From: UBA5314 sp040217815
GTDB taxonomy: Bacteria; Bacillota; Syntrophomonadia; Syntrophomonadales; Syntrophomonadaceae
NCBI GenBank assembly: GCA_040217815.1
Contig: JBEHWI010000009.1
Location: 35,419-99,418 of the forward strand
DNA length: 64,000 nucleotides
Direction of reading: 5' to 3'
Shown here: positions 43,555-53,247 of the stretch, piece by piece
How positions within the stretch are numbered: the stretch's first letter is position 1
How the letters are laid out: every line of letters begins with the position of its first letter
Translations under genes and position numbers: made by a program
The notes under the pieces: model-generated
The model's input: the letters and a program-made list of their open reading frames with translations, nothing else
Database searches by the model: none
Told to the model about the DNA's origin: nothing

Positions 43555-46500
43555 ATGAAATCTTTTAAAAAGGTCCTGATCGCCAACCGCGGCGAAATCG
43601 CCATCCGCATAATCCGGGCCTGTCACGAACTGGGCATCCGTACCGTTACTGTCTATTCTAAAGAAGACAAACTGGCCCTGTTTAGAAGCAAATCGGACGA
43701 ATCATACCTGATCGGCGCCCATAAAGGCCCCATTGAGGCCTATCTGGACATTGAAGAAATAATCAGCCTGGCCATAAAAAAGGGAGTTGATGCTATACAT
43801 CCCGGCTACGGCTTCCTGGCCGAAAATCCGGAATTCGCTCAAAAGTGCATAGAATCAGGCATCGAGTTCATCGGCCCCACCCCGGAAATGATGGAAAAAC
43901 TGGGGGACAAGATCAAATCCAAACTGGTTGCTCAAAAAGTCGGAGTTCCCACCATTCCCGGGGTAGAAAAGCCTATCCGGTGCGATAAAGAAGCCCTCAA
44001 ATTCGCCAGAATGGCCGGCTATCCCATCATGCTCAAAGCCTCCGCCGGCGGCGGCGGGCGGGGCATGCGCATTGTAAGGTGCGAAGCCGACTTATTAAAG
44101 GAATTCCACAGCGCTAAAAGTGAAGCCAAAAAGGCCTTTGGCATTGACGACATATTCATTGAAAGGTACTTGGAGCGGCCCAAGCATATTGAAGTTCAGG
44201 TGCTGGGAGATAATTATGGCAACATCGTCCACCTCCATGAAAGAGACTGTTCGATCCAGCGCCGCCATCAAAAGGTTATCGAATTCACCCCGGCCCTGGC
44301 CCTTTCCAAGGCCAAGCGGGAGGCCATATGCGCCGACGCCATAAAGATAGCCCAATCGGTAAACTATCGCAGTGCAGGAACCGTCGAGTTTCTCATGGAC
44401 AGTGACGGCAACCACTACTTTATCGAAATGAATCCCCGCATCCAGGTTGAACATACCGTGACCGAAATGGTTACCGGTATAGACATCGTGCAGAGCCAGA
44501 TCCTCATCGCCCAGGGCTGCAAACTCAACTCCAAACAACTGGGCATCAGCAGTCAAAAAGCGGTCAAGGTCAGGGGCTATGCCATTCAATGCCGGGTGAC
44601 TACCGAGGATCCCTCCAACAGCTTCGCCCCTGACACCGGAAAAATTGACGTATATCGCACCGGTTCCGGCTTCGGCATCAGGCTGGACGGCGGCAACGGC
44701 TATACCGGCTCCATAATCAGCCCCTATTACGACAGCCTCCTGGTCAAGATAACCTCTCTGTCCAGGACCTGGGAAGACGCCATCAGCAAATCCAAGCGCT
44801 CCATCCGGGAAGCGGTTATCGGAGGGGTGAAAACCAATGAACCCTTTTTGCTCAACGTGCTTTCCCACCCCACCTTTCTAAAAGGGGAATGTGATACCGG
44901 GTTTATCGATTCAACCCCGGAACTCTTCGATATAACCCCCAAGGAAGACCACGAGGCCACCATATTAAAATTCCTGGGAGAAAAAGTAGTCAATGAAAGC
45001 AAGGGCATAAAAATCGAATACGATGTCCCCAAGGTGCCCAAAGTACCGGAGAACAAGTCCCAGGGCATCAAGCAGATACTGGATAAAAAAGGCCCCCGGG
45101 GAGTTGTCGATTGGGTCAGAAAACAGGATAAGCTGTTGTTAAGCGACACCACTATGCGCGACGCCCACCAGTCCCTAATGGCCACTCGTTTCAGAACCGT
45201 TGATATGCTAAGGATCGCGGAAGCCACAGCTCATCTGGGCAAAGGCCTCTTCTCTCTGGAAATGTGGGGCGGAGCTACCTTTGATGTCGCCTTTCGCTTT
45301 TTAAAAGAGGATCCCTGGCAGCGCCTGGTGGACCTGCGGGAGAGAATACCCAACATAATGTTTCAGATGTTGATCCGGGGGGCCAACGCGGTCGGCTATA
45401 CCAACTACCCCGACAACCTGGTGCGCGAATTTATTCAGGAAGCCGCCAGCGCAGGCATTGATATTTTCAGGATCTTCGATTCCCTTAACTGGCTCAAGGG
45501 CATGGAGGTCGCCATAGACGAAACCTTAAAGAGCGGAAAAATAGCCGAGGCCTGCGTATGCTACACCGGCGACATCCTGGACGAACGCCGCGATAAATAT
45601 TCCCTTAAATACTATATCAACACCGCCAAAGAAATTGAAAAGATGGGCGCTCACATTCTGGGCATCAAAGACATGTCCGGACTTCTCAAGCCATACGCAG
45701 CCGAAAAGCTCATAAAAGCCTTGAAAAACGAGATATCGATTCCGATTCACCTGCACACCCATGACACCAGCGGCAACGGGGTGGCAACCGTTCTCATGGC
45801 TGCCGAAGCCGGTGTTGACATTGCCGATACCGCCTTCAACAGCATGTCCGGTCTGACCAGCCAGCCGGCCCTGAATTCAGTGGTGGCCGCCCTGGAAAAC
45901 ACCAACCGGGCCACCGGCTTAAACCTGGATGAGATCCAGGAGATATCCGACTATTGGGGTGACATACGGCCCATCTATGCCCAGTTTGAATCCGGCCTCA
46001 AATCGGGTACCGCCGAAGTCTATAAATATGAAATTCCCGGCGGGCAGTATTCCAATCTCAAACCGCAGGTGGAAAGCTTCGGCCTGGGGCACAAGTTTAA
46101 AGAAGTCAAGGAAATGTACAAAACCGTCAATGACATGCTGGGGGATATCGTAAAAGTGACACCGTCCTCCAAGCTGGTCGGAGACCTGGCCATATTTATG
46201 GTCAGAAACGATCTGACCCCGGAAAACATCGTTGAAAAGGGCCGGGACCTGGCCTTCCCCGATTCAGCCGTATCTTATTTTGAAGGCATGATGGGCCAGC
46301 CGGTAGGGGGCTTTCCACAAGACCTGCAGGCGGTGGTCTTGAAAGGCATAAAGCCGATCACCTGCCGTCCCGGCGAACTGCTGGAACCGGTTGACTTTGA
46401 CGCCATCCACCAGCAGCTGGTCAGGGAATTCGGCATCAAACCGACCCGCCGGGATGTCTTGAGCTATGCTCTCTACCCCCGGGTGTTTGAAGAATACCTG

Positions 46501-46980
46501 CAGTTTAAAAAGGAATTCGGGGACCTCTCCCGGGTAAACAGCCCGGTGTTCTTTGACGGGATAAGTGAAGGAGAAACCGTTGAAGTTGAATTTGATGAAG
46601 GAAAGATATTCATCGTCAGACTGGTGGAGATAGGGAAGGTGGATGCCGAGGGCTACCGTAGAATCATTTTCGAGGTAAACGGCAACCAGCGGGAAATCTC
46701 CATCTTTGACAAAGCCTATCAAAAGGGTGCAGTTTTAAGCTCCACCGTTTACGCCGACCCGGAAAACAAGAGCGAGATAGGAGCCAGTATACCCGGAGCG
46801 GTAAGCAAAATCTTGATTAAAGAAAACGAATCGGTCAAGGCCGGGCAGTCTCTGATCGTAATAGAAGCCATGAAAATGGAAACCCAGATAACTTCGCCCA
46901 TGGACGGCAAAGTCACCAGCATAAACGTAAAAGAGGGCCAGCAAGTAAAGAACGGGGAGCTCCTGCTGAATATCGAATAG
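43555..46980 (+). CDS. pyc: Pyruvate carboxylase
   Basis: 1141 residues, full length. Biotin carboxylase domain (1-about 450) with ATP-grasp loop KASAGGGGRGMR and EMNPRIQVEH; carboxyltransferase domain (about 520-1000) with SDTTMRDAHQSLMATR, then HLHTHDTSGN; biotin carrier domain at the C terminus with K1107 in EAMKMET. It carboxylates pyruvate to oxaloacetate, filling the TCA or gluconeogenic pool. ATG 43555 follows TTAAGGAGCG. Appears to be a single-gene unit. Confidence 0.97.
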   Translation: MKSFKKVLIANRGEIAIRIIRACHELGIRTVTVYSKEDKLALFRSKSDESYLIGAHKGPIEAYLDIEEIISLAIKKGVDAIHPGYGFLAENPEFAQKCIESGIEFIGPTPEMMEKLGDKIKSKLVAQKVGVPTIPGVEKPIRCDKEALKFARMAGYPIMLKASAGGGGRGMRIVRCEADLLKEFHSAKSEAKKAFGIDDIFIERYLERPKHIEVQVLGDNYGNIVHLHERDCSIQRRHQKVIEFTPALALSKAKREAICADAIKIAQSVNYRSAGTVEFLMDSDGNHYFIEMNPRIQVEHTVTEMVTGIDIVQSQILIAQGCKLNSKQLGISSQKAVKVRGYAIQCRVTTEDPSNSFAPDTGKIDVYRTGSGFGIRLDGGNGYTGSIISPYYDSLLVKITSLSRTWEDAISKSKRSIREAVIGGVKTNEPFLLNVLSHPTFLKGECDTGFIDSTPELFDITPKEDHEATILKFLGEKVVNESKGIKIEYDVPKVPKVPENKSQGIKQILDKKGPRGVVDWVRKQDKLLLSDTTMRDAHQSLMATRFRTVDMLRIAEATAHLGKGLFSLEMWGGATFDVAFRFLKEDPWQRLVDLRERIPNIMFQMLIRGANAVGYTNYPDNLVREFIQEAASAGIDIFRIFDSLNWLKGMEVAIDETLKSGKIAEACVCYTGDILDERRDKYSLKYYINTAKEIEKMGAHILGIKDMSGLLKPYAAEKLIKALKNEISIPIHLHTHDTSGNGVATVLMAAEAGVDIADTAFNSMSGLTSQPALNSVVAALENTNRATGLNLDEIQEISDYWGDIRPIYAQFESGLKSGTAEVYKYEIPGGQYSNLKPQVESFGLGHKFKEVKEMYKTVNDMLGDIVKVTPSSKLVGDLAIFMVRNDLTPENIVEKGRDLAFPDSAVSYFEGMMGQPVGGFPQDLQAVVLKGIKPITCRPGELLEPVDFDAIHQQLVREFGIKPTRRDVLSYALYPRVFEEYLQFKKEFGDLSRVNSPVFFDGISEGETVEVEFDEGKIFIVRLVEIGKVDAEGYRRIIFEVNGNQREISIFDKAYQKGAVLSSTVYADPENKSEIGASIPGAVSKILIKENESVKAGQSLIVIEAMKMETQITSPMDGKVTSINVKEGQQVKNGELLLNIE

Positions 46981-47030
46981 TAACCGAAAAAGCAGCCTCC
47001 AACAGGGGGAACGTAGTACAATAAATATTA

Positions 47031-47057
47031 AGGACCCGGATTCCAGTTCCGGGTCCT
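47031..47057. terminator. Hairpin between pyc and the NlpC/P60 gene
   Basis: Perfect 10-bp stem AGGACCCGGA/TCCGGGTCCT with short T-rich DNA on both sides; a weak terminator between convergent genes. Confidence 0.6.
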
Positions 47058-47085
47058 ATTATGTGCACAGGGTTCTTTTTTTTGT

Positions 47086-48120
47086 TTATCGAAGGATTCT
47101 GGTGGCCCCAGCATACCGGGCCGCGTAATAACTCTCCGACAGGCTGGAGTAGATAACCCCTCCGCTGCTGGGAGAACTGGAGTGAATGAATTTGCCGTTG
47201 CCCACGTAGATTCCTATGTGGTTGATTTCCCCGCCGCTGGAGAAGTAGACCAGATCACCCGGCTTGAGGTCGCTTCTGCTAACTTTTCTACCCGCCGCAG
47301 CCTGATCAGAGGCGACGCGGGGCAGGCTGTAGCCGCACTGGCGATATACATACTGGACAAATCCGGAGCAGTCAAATCCCCTGGGACTGGTTCCTCCCCA
47401 GACGTAGGGGGTGTGAAGGTACTGGGCGGCTTTTGACAGAACCGAACCGCCCATAGAAGTATTGCCGGAACGGCTGGCGACCTGAGTATTGGCAGACTTG
47501 CTGGCGGTATTGGTTTTGGAGCTGGAAGCAGTATTTGAACTGCTGCTGGTTCCGGGGCTTACAGCCGGGGCCGTACCGGCTACAACAAGCTTCTGCTCCA
47601 GTGATAGATTATCAGTAGTTAAATTGTTCAAAGCCTTTATTTCATTAACAGTGGTGTTATTGGCGCGGGCTATACTCCAAAGAGTATCACCGGGTTTAAC
47701 CGTGTAAGTGGTGGTAGATACATTGCTGACCGGGTTGGCTACCTGAGATGTACCAGCAGCCACAATAAGCTTCTGGTCCAGAGACAAATTTTCGGAAGTT
47801 AAATTGTTCAAAGCCTTTATTTGATCAACAGTAGTGTTATAAGCGCGTGCTATACTCCAGAGAGTATCACCGGATTTAACCGTGTAAGTGGTGGGGGGGA
47901 CATTGCCGGCCTGGTCTGAAGCTTGAGGAGCGGGCTGCGCTGCCGCATCGGCTACTATGGTACTATCCGTATGGGCTCTGTTAATAAGCTTATATCCGCC
48001 TATACCCATAGCTATAGCGATTAACAATACGATCATTACTGCTTTCGAATACCTCAGGGAAGCAACTTTGGATAAATATTCCTTTACATTTGCGAGCTTT
48101 CGCAGGTCTAATACTATCAT
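47086..48120 (-). CDS. NlpC/P60 peptidoglycan endopeptidase with two LysM domains
   Basis: 344 residues: a membrane/signal segment (about 26-47), two LysM domains (TYTVKSGDTLWSIARAYN near 78 and TYTVKPGDTLWSIARANN near 137), a Ser/Thr/Asn-rich linker, then the C40 domain with catalytic C in FDCSGFVQYVY and H in NHIGIYVG and FIHSS. It cleaves cell-wall peptides outside the cell. ATG 48120 follows AGAAAGGATGG. The upstream 370 bases show no recognisable c-di-AMP riboswitch, though such genes often have one. Confidence 0.93.
   Translation of the reverse strand: MIVLDLRKLANVKEYLSKVASLRYSKAVMIVLLIAIAMGIGGYKLINRAHTDSTIVADAAAQPAPQASDQAGNVPPTTYTVKSGDTLWSIARAYNTTVDQIKALNNLTSENLSLDQKLIVAAGTSQVANPVSNVSTTTYTVKPGDTLWSIARANNTTVNEIKALNNLTTDNLSLEQKLVVAGTAPAVSPGTSSSSNTASSSKTNTASKSANTQVASRSGNTSMGGSVLSKAAQYLHTPYVWGGTSPRGFDCSGFVQYVYRQCGYSLPRVASDQAAAGRKVSRSDLKPGDLVYFSSGGEINHIGIYVGNGKFIHSSSPSSGGVIYSSLSESYYAARYAGATRILR
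47574..47892 (-). repeat. LysM-encoding DNA duplicated in tandem
   Basis: About 140 bases (47574-47714 and 47754-47892; period near 180) are nearly identical, including GTTAAATTGTTCAAAGCC in both copies. They encode the two LysM domains and imply a recent internal duplication or conversion. Confidence 0.75.
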
Positions 48121-48386
48121 GAGTCCATCCTTTCTCTGTGCTTACTTTCCTATATTCTTCATCGGAGGCCAATATTCCTCCAAAAATTCAAAGTCTTTCT
48201 TCAAAAAGTCCATTTCTATCGTATACGCTGTTCATCATTCATCCTCAAATGCCATTATTACGGATTCTAAACAGCTTCTCATTTTTAGTCTAACTTTGTA
48301 TACATAGGCTTATGCACTAAATAATTTATCAATTTAGTCCCAACCTACTGCTAAAACATTTTTTTCCGTTAATTATTTCATTGCCT

Positions 48387-48414
48387 TTGCATTGCCTATG
48401 CCACATGATATAAT
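48387..48414 (+). promoter_or_regulatory. Promoter of typA
   Basis: TTGCAT at 48387-48392, 16-base spacer, TATAAT at 48409-48414, with TG one base before the -10 (extended -10). About 80 bases before the start of typA. Confidence 0.7.
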
Positions 48415-48493
48415 AGGAATGTTGTGCAGTAAAGTTTTAATTTTGATGCTTTACTTCTGATGGTTTTTCTCCTATTAAGAAAGGGTTTTAATT

Positions 48494-50317
48494 GTGGAAC
48501 AAAAAACCTTGCGAAATATCGCTATCATAGCTCACGTAGATCATGGCAAGACCACCCTGGTGGATAAACTGCTGAAATATACCGGCTGCTTTCGCAGCAA
48601 CCAGGCTATTGTGGAAAGGGTTCTGGACAGCAACGACCTGGAGCGGGAGCGGGGTATTACCATTCTGTCCAAAAACACCAGTATTTTCTACCGGGACACC
48701 CGCATCAATATCGTTGACACACCCGGCCACGCCGATTTCGGTGGCGAGGTGGAGCGAATCGTCCGCATGGTCGATGGCGTTCTTTTACTGGTGGACGCCT
48801 TTGAAGGCTCCATGCCCCAGACCCGTTTTGTCTTGAAAAAAGCCCTGGAAGCGGGCCTCAAACCCATAGTGGTTATAAACAAGATCGACCGCCCCGGCGC
48901 CCGTCCTGAGGAAGTAGTCGACAAAGTACTGGACCTGTTCATCGACCTGGAGGCTGACGAAGAACAGCTTGATTTTCCGGTCGTCTATACCTCTGCCAAG
49001 GAAGGCTACGCCTTGAATGATTTGCTCGAGCAGCCGGTCGATATGCAGCCCCTGCTGGATATGATATTACAGGAAATCCCCGCCCCGGAGGGAAACCCGG
49101 AAGGTCCTTTGCAGCTGGTTATCTCTTCCATAGATTATGACAACTACGTGGGGCGCATCGGAGTAGGCAAGATCAGCCGCGGCCGGATAGCCAAAGGCCA
49201 GGAAGCTGTACTATGCAACCACCAGGGTAAAGAGCAGCGGGTCAAGGTTAACACCCTGTACACCTTTGAAGGTTTGAAGAAAGTGGAAACCCTTGAAGCG
49301 GCGGCCGGGGAAATAGTAGCCGTGTCAGGGATCGATGACATCAACATCGGGGACACCCTCTGTGCAAGTGAACTGGTTGACCCGGTGCCCTTTGTGGCCA
49401 TTGACGAACCGACTATTTCCATGAATTTTGTTATAAATGACAGCCCTATGGCCGGACTGGAAGGCAGTTATGTTACCAGCCGCCACTTGAGGGAGCGCCT
49501 GGACAGGGAATTGCTATCTAATATATCTCTCCGGGTCGAAGAGCTCAGTCCCGACTGCTTTAAGGTTTCCGGTAGGGGAGAACTTCATCTATCCATTTTG
49601 ATAGAATCAATGCGCCGGGAGGGCTATGAGTTCGCCGTCACCCGCCCCGAAGTTATCCTGAAAATGTTTGACGGAGTCATCCACGAACCGATCGAGAGAC
49701 TATATATCGAAGTTCCGGACAGCTTTGTGGGAACGGTCATTGAGAATTTGGGAAGCCGCAAGGGCGAACTGGTCAGTATGAACAACGGGATGGGAAGCAC
49801 CGTGCAATTGGAATTCCTGGTTCCGGCCCGGGGTTTGATTGGCTACCGCTCGGAATTCCTGACCGATACTAAAGGTAATGGTATCATGAATCATGTTTTC
49901 GATTCCTATCAACCCTATAAGGGGGACATAAACGCTCGCAACCGGGGCTCCCTGGTGGCATCGGAAAGCGGCACCACTGTGGCCTATGGTTTGTACAACG
50001 CCCAGGACCGGGGGCGGCTCTTTGTCGACGCCGGAGTTGAGGTTTATGCCGGAATGATAGTGGGGGAAAACGCCCGCAGCATGGATATTACGGTCAATGT
50101 ATGCAAGAAAAAGCAGCTCACCAACACCCGCGCCTCGGGCAGCGACGAAGCCTTGCGCCTGACACCCGCGGTGCCCATGAGCCTGGAAAAATGCCTGGAA
50201 TTCATAAACGACGACGAACTGCTGGAGGTCACGCCCCGGTCGCTGCGCCTGCGCAAAACGATCCTGGATAAAACCGAGCGGGAGAGAGCGGCTCGCAAAA
50301 AGGAACAGGCCTCCTAA
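48494..50317 (+). CDS. typA: Ribosome-binding GTPase TypA/BipA
   Basis: 607 residues. GTPase domain with AHVDHGKTTLVDKLL, ERGITI, DTPGHADFGGEVER and NKIDRPGARP, followed by EF-G-like domains and the TypA-specific C terminus. TypA binds the 70S ribosome near the EF-G site and supports 50S assembly and stress adaptation. GTG 48494 lies eight bases after AGAAAGGG. A terminator follows at 50401. Confidence 0.95.
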   Translation: MEQKTLRNIAIIAHVDHGKTTLVDKLLKYTGCFRSNQAIVERVLDSNDLERERGITILSKNTSIFYRDTRINIVDTPGHADFGGEVERIVRMVDGVLLLVDAFEGSMPQTRFVLKKALEAGLKPIVVINKIDRPGARPEEVVDKVLDLFIDLEADEEQLDFPVVYTSAKEGYALNDLLEQPVDMQPLLDMILQEIPAPEGNPEGPLQLVISSIDYDNYVGRIGVGKISRGRIAKGQEAVLCNHQGKEQRVKVNTLYTFEGLKKVETLEAAAGEIVAVSGIDDINIGDTLCASELVDPVPFVAIDEPTISMNFVINDSPMAGLEGSYVTSRHLRERLDRELLSNISLRVEELSPDCFKVSGRGELHLSILIESMRREGYEFAVTRPEVILKMFDGVIHEPIERLYIEVPDSFVGTVIENLGSRKGELVSMNNGMGSTVQLEFLVPARGLIGYRSEFLTDTKGNGIMNHVFDSYQPYKGDINARNRGSLVASESGTTVAYGLYNAQDRGRLFVDAGVEVYAGMIVGENARSMDITVNVCKKKQLTNTRASGSDEALRLTPAVPMSLEKCLEFINDDELLEVTPRSLRLRKTILDKTERERAARKKEQAS

Positions 50318-50400
50318 AGCCAACCCATGTAGGCATATTTTGCAAAAGTTTTGATGCACCCATTGGGCTTTAAATCTACTGGAATAGCTGTTTATCAGGC

Positions 50401-50438
50401 AGGGACATCACTTGGCCAAAGTGAGTCCCTTTGTTTTT
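50401..50438 (+). terminator. Terminator after typA
   Basis: AGGGAC..CACTT/AAGTG..GTCCCT hairpin followed by TTTGTTTTT. Confidence 0.8.
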
Positions 50439-50512
50439 AGTATGGGTATGGTTTTATGTATTATCTTGTATTACACTTGTCTGGGAGAGTATCAAGAAAG
50501 GTGGAAAAATTG

Positions 50513-51472
50513 ATGAAAATGAAACGCTTTCTAGTTTTATGTCTGATGCTTGCCATTAGTTTTACCTTGATGGCTTGTGGCAAGGCCAAGGACGGCAAGG
50601 AAGCAGCACCCACCCAGAAAACCATTACTATAGGCATTATGCCCGATGTTGAATCCATTCCTATGATCATAGCTGACAAACAAGGCTTCTTCCAGAAACA
50701 AGGAGTAAATGTTAAAATAGTGCCGTTTAAGAGCGCCAAAGATAGAGACAGCGCCCTGCAGGCCGGACAACTGGACGGAATGATCACCGACCTGGTGGCG
50801 GTGGTATTCGCCAATGAGGGCGGCATCAACCTCAGGGTTATTTCCAAGACCGACGGCAATATTCAGATGCTGGGCGGAAAAGATTCCGGGATAAACAGCC
50901 TGGCCGACCTTAAAGGGAAAAGCGTAGGCCTGTCCTCCAACACCATCATGGAATACACGGTTGACCGGATGATCGCCACCGCCGGTTTGAACCCCGAAGA
51001 TATCCAAAAGGTCGCCATTCCCCAGCTTCCCAACCGGCTGGAAATGCTGAACGGCGGCAAGGTTCAGGCCTGCATCCTGCCCGATCCCCTGGCCGGATTG
51101 GCGGTTAAAGGAGGAGCCAGGGTTCTCTACAGCACCGACCAGACCGGCACCAAGGTCGGAGCCATTGCCTTTACCCAGAAGTGCCTCCAGGAAAACCCGA
51201 ACCAGATCAAAGCCGTATTCAAAGCCTACAACGACGCGGTAGCCTACCTGCAGAATGAACCGCCGGCCAGCTACATCGATTACGTGATCCAGCAGCAGGG
51301 TTTCGCTGCTGAAACCAGGGATATCTTGAAACTGCCCGCCTACAAAGCCGAACCGTCCACCGAAGCCGCTTTTAATGACGTGGTGCAGTGGATGAAAGCC
51401 AAAAACCTGATCAAGGGCAGCTATGACTACAACACCCTGGTCGATAAAACTATCTTGGGTAGTGTTAAATAG
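50513..51472 (+). CDS. ABC transporter substrate-binding lipoprotein (SsuA/TauA/NMT1-like)
   Basis: 319 residues with a lipoprotein signal (LMAC, C22 lipidated). The mature domain has the type II periplasmic-binding fold: TITIGIMPDVESIPMIIADKQGFF, then SLADLKGKSVGLSS and AKNLIKGSY. This clade takes up sulfonates, nitrate, pyrimidine precursors or similar compounds; the ligand is not evident. ATG 50513 is preferred, with AAAGGTGG eight bases upstream. No TPP or other riboswitch could be seen in the leader. Its stop overlaps the ATPase start by one base. Confidence 0.88.
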   Translation: MKMKRFLVLCLMLAISFTLMACGKAKDGKEAAPTQKTITIGIMPDVESIPMIIADKQGFFQKQGVNVKIVPFKSAKDRDSALQAGQLDGMITDLVAVVFANEGGINLRVISKTDGNIQMLGGKDSGINSLADLKGKSVGLSSNTIMEYTVDRMIATAGLNPEDIQKVAIPQLPNRLEMLNGGKVQACILPDPLAGLAVKGGARVLYSTDQTGTKVGAIAFTQKCLQENPNQIKAVFKAYNDAVAYLQNEPPASYIDYVIQQQGFAAETRDILKLPAYKAEPSTEAAFNDVVQWMKAKNLIKGSYDYNTLVDKTILGSVK

Positions 51473-52275
51473 TGATATCAATTAAAGACCTCTCGGTAAG
51501 CTACCAGGGGAAAAATGAAAACACGCTGGCCCTGGACCGGCTGACCATTGACATCGGCCGGGGGGATATCTATACCTTTATCGGCCCCTCCGGCTGCGGC
51601 AAGTCTACTCTTCTGTATGTCTTGTCCGGAATACTCAGGGACTATGAGGGCCAGGTCACCATTGACGGTCAGCCCATAAATGCTAGAACCCAGCGTATAG
51701 GCCTGATCCTGCAGAACTATGGGCTTTTGCCCTGGAAAAACGTCTATCACAACATAATGCTGGGCACCAAGATCAAGAACGGGCAGAAATCCCTGGATGA
51801 ATACGGACGCTACATTATAGATCAATTGGGCATAGAGCACCTGCTGTCCCGCTACCCCAGGGAATTGAGCGGCGGCCAGCAGCAGCGGGTGGCCATTGCC
51901 CGGGCCTTTATTCTGAAGCCGGACCTGCTCCTGATGGACGAACCCTTTTCCGCCCTGGACGCCATAACCCGGGAAGAGATGCAGGAGCTGTTTTTAAAGA
52001 TCTGGAAGCAAAACAGCGTAACAACGGTTTTTATTACCCATAGCGTGGACGAAGCGCTTTATTTGGGCAGCAAGATCGTGGTCTTTTCATCTCCTCCCGG
52101 CAGAATAATGGAAGTAATCGATAATCCCTGTTTTAGATTGGACAACCTGCGCTTTTGCGATGAGTACTATGACATGTCCATGAAGTTGCGGACCATCCTG
52201 GGGGTTGTCCATAGTCTGAACGGCCAGGCAGTACCGGCTCCGCGCAGACCCGAAAGGTACTTGCGGCAGGCCTGA
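51472..52275 (+). CDS. ABC transporter ATP-binding protein (SsuB/TauB type)
   Basis: 267 residues: Walker A GPSGCGKSTLL, Q-loop LILQNYGLLPW, signature LSGGQQQRVAIARA, Walker B LLLMDEPFSALD and H-loop THSVDEAL. Powers the importer made of the adjacent binding protein and permease. GTG 51472 shares its G with the TAG stop of the previous gene, showing translational coupling. Confidence 0.92.
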   Translation: MISIKDLSVSYQGKNENTLALDRLTIDIGRGDIYTFIGPSGCGKSTLLYVLSGILRDYEGQVTIDGQPINARTQRIGLILQNYGLLPWKNVYHNIMLGTKIKNGQKSLDEYGRYIIDQLGIEHLLSRYPRELSGGQQQRVAIARAFILKPDLLLMDEPFSALDAITREEMQELFLKIWKQNSVTTVFITHSVDEALYLGSKIVVFSSPPGRIMEVIDNPCFRLDNLRFCDEYYDMSMKLRTILGVVHSLNGQAVPAPRRPERYLRQA

Positions 52276-52323
52276 TCGATTTATTCATAACCCAAAAGTA
52301 AACCGCTTAAAGGATGATAGAAG

Positions 52324-53064
52324 GTGCTATCCAAAGAAAAATGGCAGGGATCTTTATACAGCTTCCTGTTTGTTATCGTGGTATGGTATGCCCTGGCCTT
52401 GATTATTAAGAGGCCTATCGTACCATCACCGTTCGCTGTTTTTGAAAACATCCTGCAAATATATGTTAGTAAAATGCATGTCCACGTGTTGTACAGCCTG
52501 GTGCGTATAGTGGAGGGCATTGCCATATCGATAGTCGTGGGAGTCCCCCTGGGATTCCTGATGGGCTATTTCAACAAGATCGACAAGCTCTTATCACCCC
52601 TGGTCTATTTCACCTATCCGGTTCCCAAGATCGCCTTGCTTCCGGTAGTGATGCTCCTGTTTGGCCTGGGTGAGGTTTCTAAATTAATCATGATCGTCTT
52701 GATCATCATATTCCAGATCATCATCACCTCTCGGGACGCGGTCAAGGCCATTCCCGCCGAGACCTTTCGCTCCCTCCAATCTCTGGGCGCCAGCCGCCGG
52801 CAGATGTTTATCGAGATAATAATCCCGGCATCTTTATCCGATGTTTTGACTTCCACCCGCCTGGCCCTGGGAACAGCCGTTTCTATTCTGTTTTTTACCG
52901 AAACTTTCGGCACCGAATATGGGATGGGCTACTTTATCATGGACTCCTGGATGCGGGTGAACTACCAGGATATGTATTCCGGAATTGTTATCCTCAGTTT
53001 TATGGGCTTTATCATCTTCACCGTAATAGATGCCCTGGAGCACTATATTTGCTCCTGGCGCTAG
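52324..53064 (+). CDS. ABC transporter permease (SsuC/TauC type)
   Basis: 246 residues with six predicted membrane helices and the EAA-like loop FRSLQSLGASRRQMFIEIIIPASL (shown here in part: SLGASRRQMFIEIIIPASL). Forms the membrane channel for the preceding two components. GTG 52324 follows AAAGGATGATAGAA. The three-gene set encodes a complete importer; substrate unknown. Confidence 0.9.
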   Translation: MLSKEKWQGSLYSFLFVIVVWYALALIIKRPIVPSPFAVFENILQIYVSKMHVHVLYSLVRIVEGIAISIVVGVPLGFLMGYFNKIDKLLSPLVYFTYPVPKIALLPVVMLLFGLGEVSKLIMIVLIIIFQIIITSRDAVKAIPAETFRSLQSLGASRRQMFIEIIIPASLSDVLTSTRLALGTAVSILFFTETFGTEYGMGYFIMDSWMRVNYQDMYSGIVILSFMGFIIFTVIDALEHYICSWR

Positions 53065-53078
53065 GCTAGCCTGAATAA

Positions 53079-53110
53079 CCCCACTCGCTGCCAGGATGAG
53101 TTCGGGGACG
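53079..53110. repeat. Degenerate copy of the GGGGACG palindrome
   Basis: CCCCACTC and GAGTTCGGGG pair with a small bulge, and GAGTTCGGGGACG (53098-53110) matches the left arm of the repeat at 5885. The right arm of the standard repeat is absent. No other signal is visible in this 183-base gap. Confidence 0.4.
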
Positions 53111-53247
53111 CTTCTTAAACTCATTTGCCGTACCTCTGCTTTCCAATCCATTTTTTCAATTACCTCCTTTTCCAGCCAAGAACTATAATATTCGCGATGA
53201 TATACGATACACTTAAATAGAGGATGCTTCAAGGAGGGGTTAGGGGA

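Noticed and set aside
44095..44868. 257-codon minus-strand frame within pyc
   Set aside because: Shadow of the biotin carboxylase domain, no start signal.
48121..48386. c-di-AMP (ydaO) riboswitch before the NlpC/P60 gene
   Set aside because: Such genes often have one, but none of its conserved sequence blocks could be found here.
49700..50359. 219-codon minus-strand frame within typA
   Set aside because: Shadow of the TypA C-terminal domain.
50320..50512. TPP or other riboswitch before the ABC importer
   Set aside because: Only the typA terminator hairpin and a ribosome binding site are visible.
50537..51481. 314-codon minus-strand frame opposite the ABC binding protein
   Set aside because: It is antisense to a clear lipoprotein gene; its composition (Gly/His/Val-rich) is that of a codon shadow.
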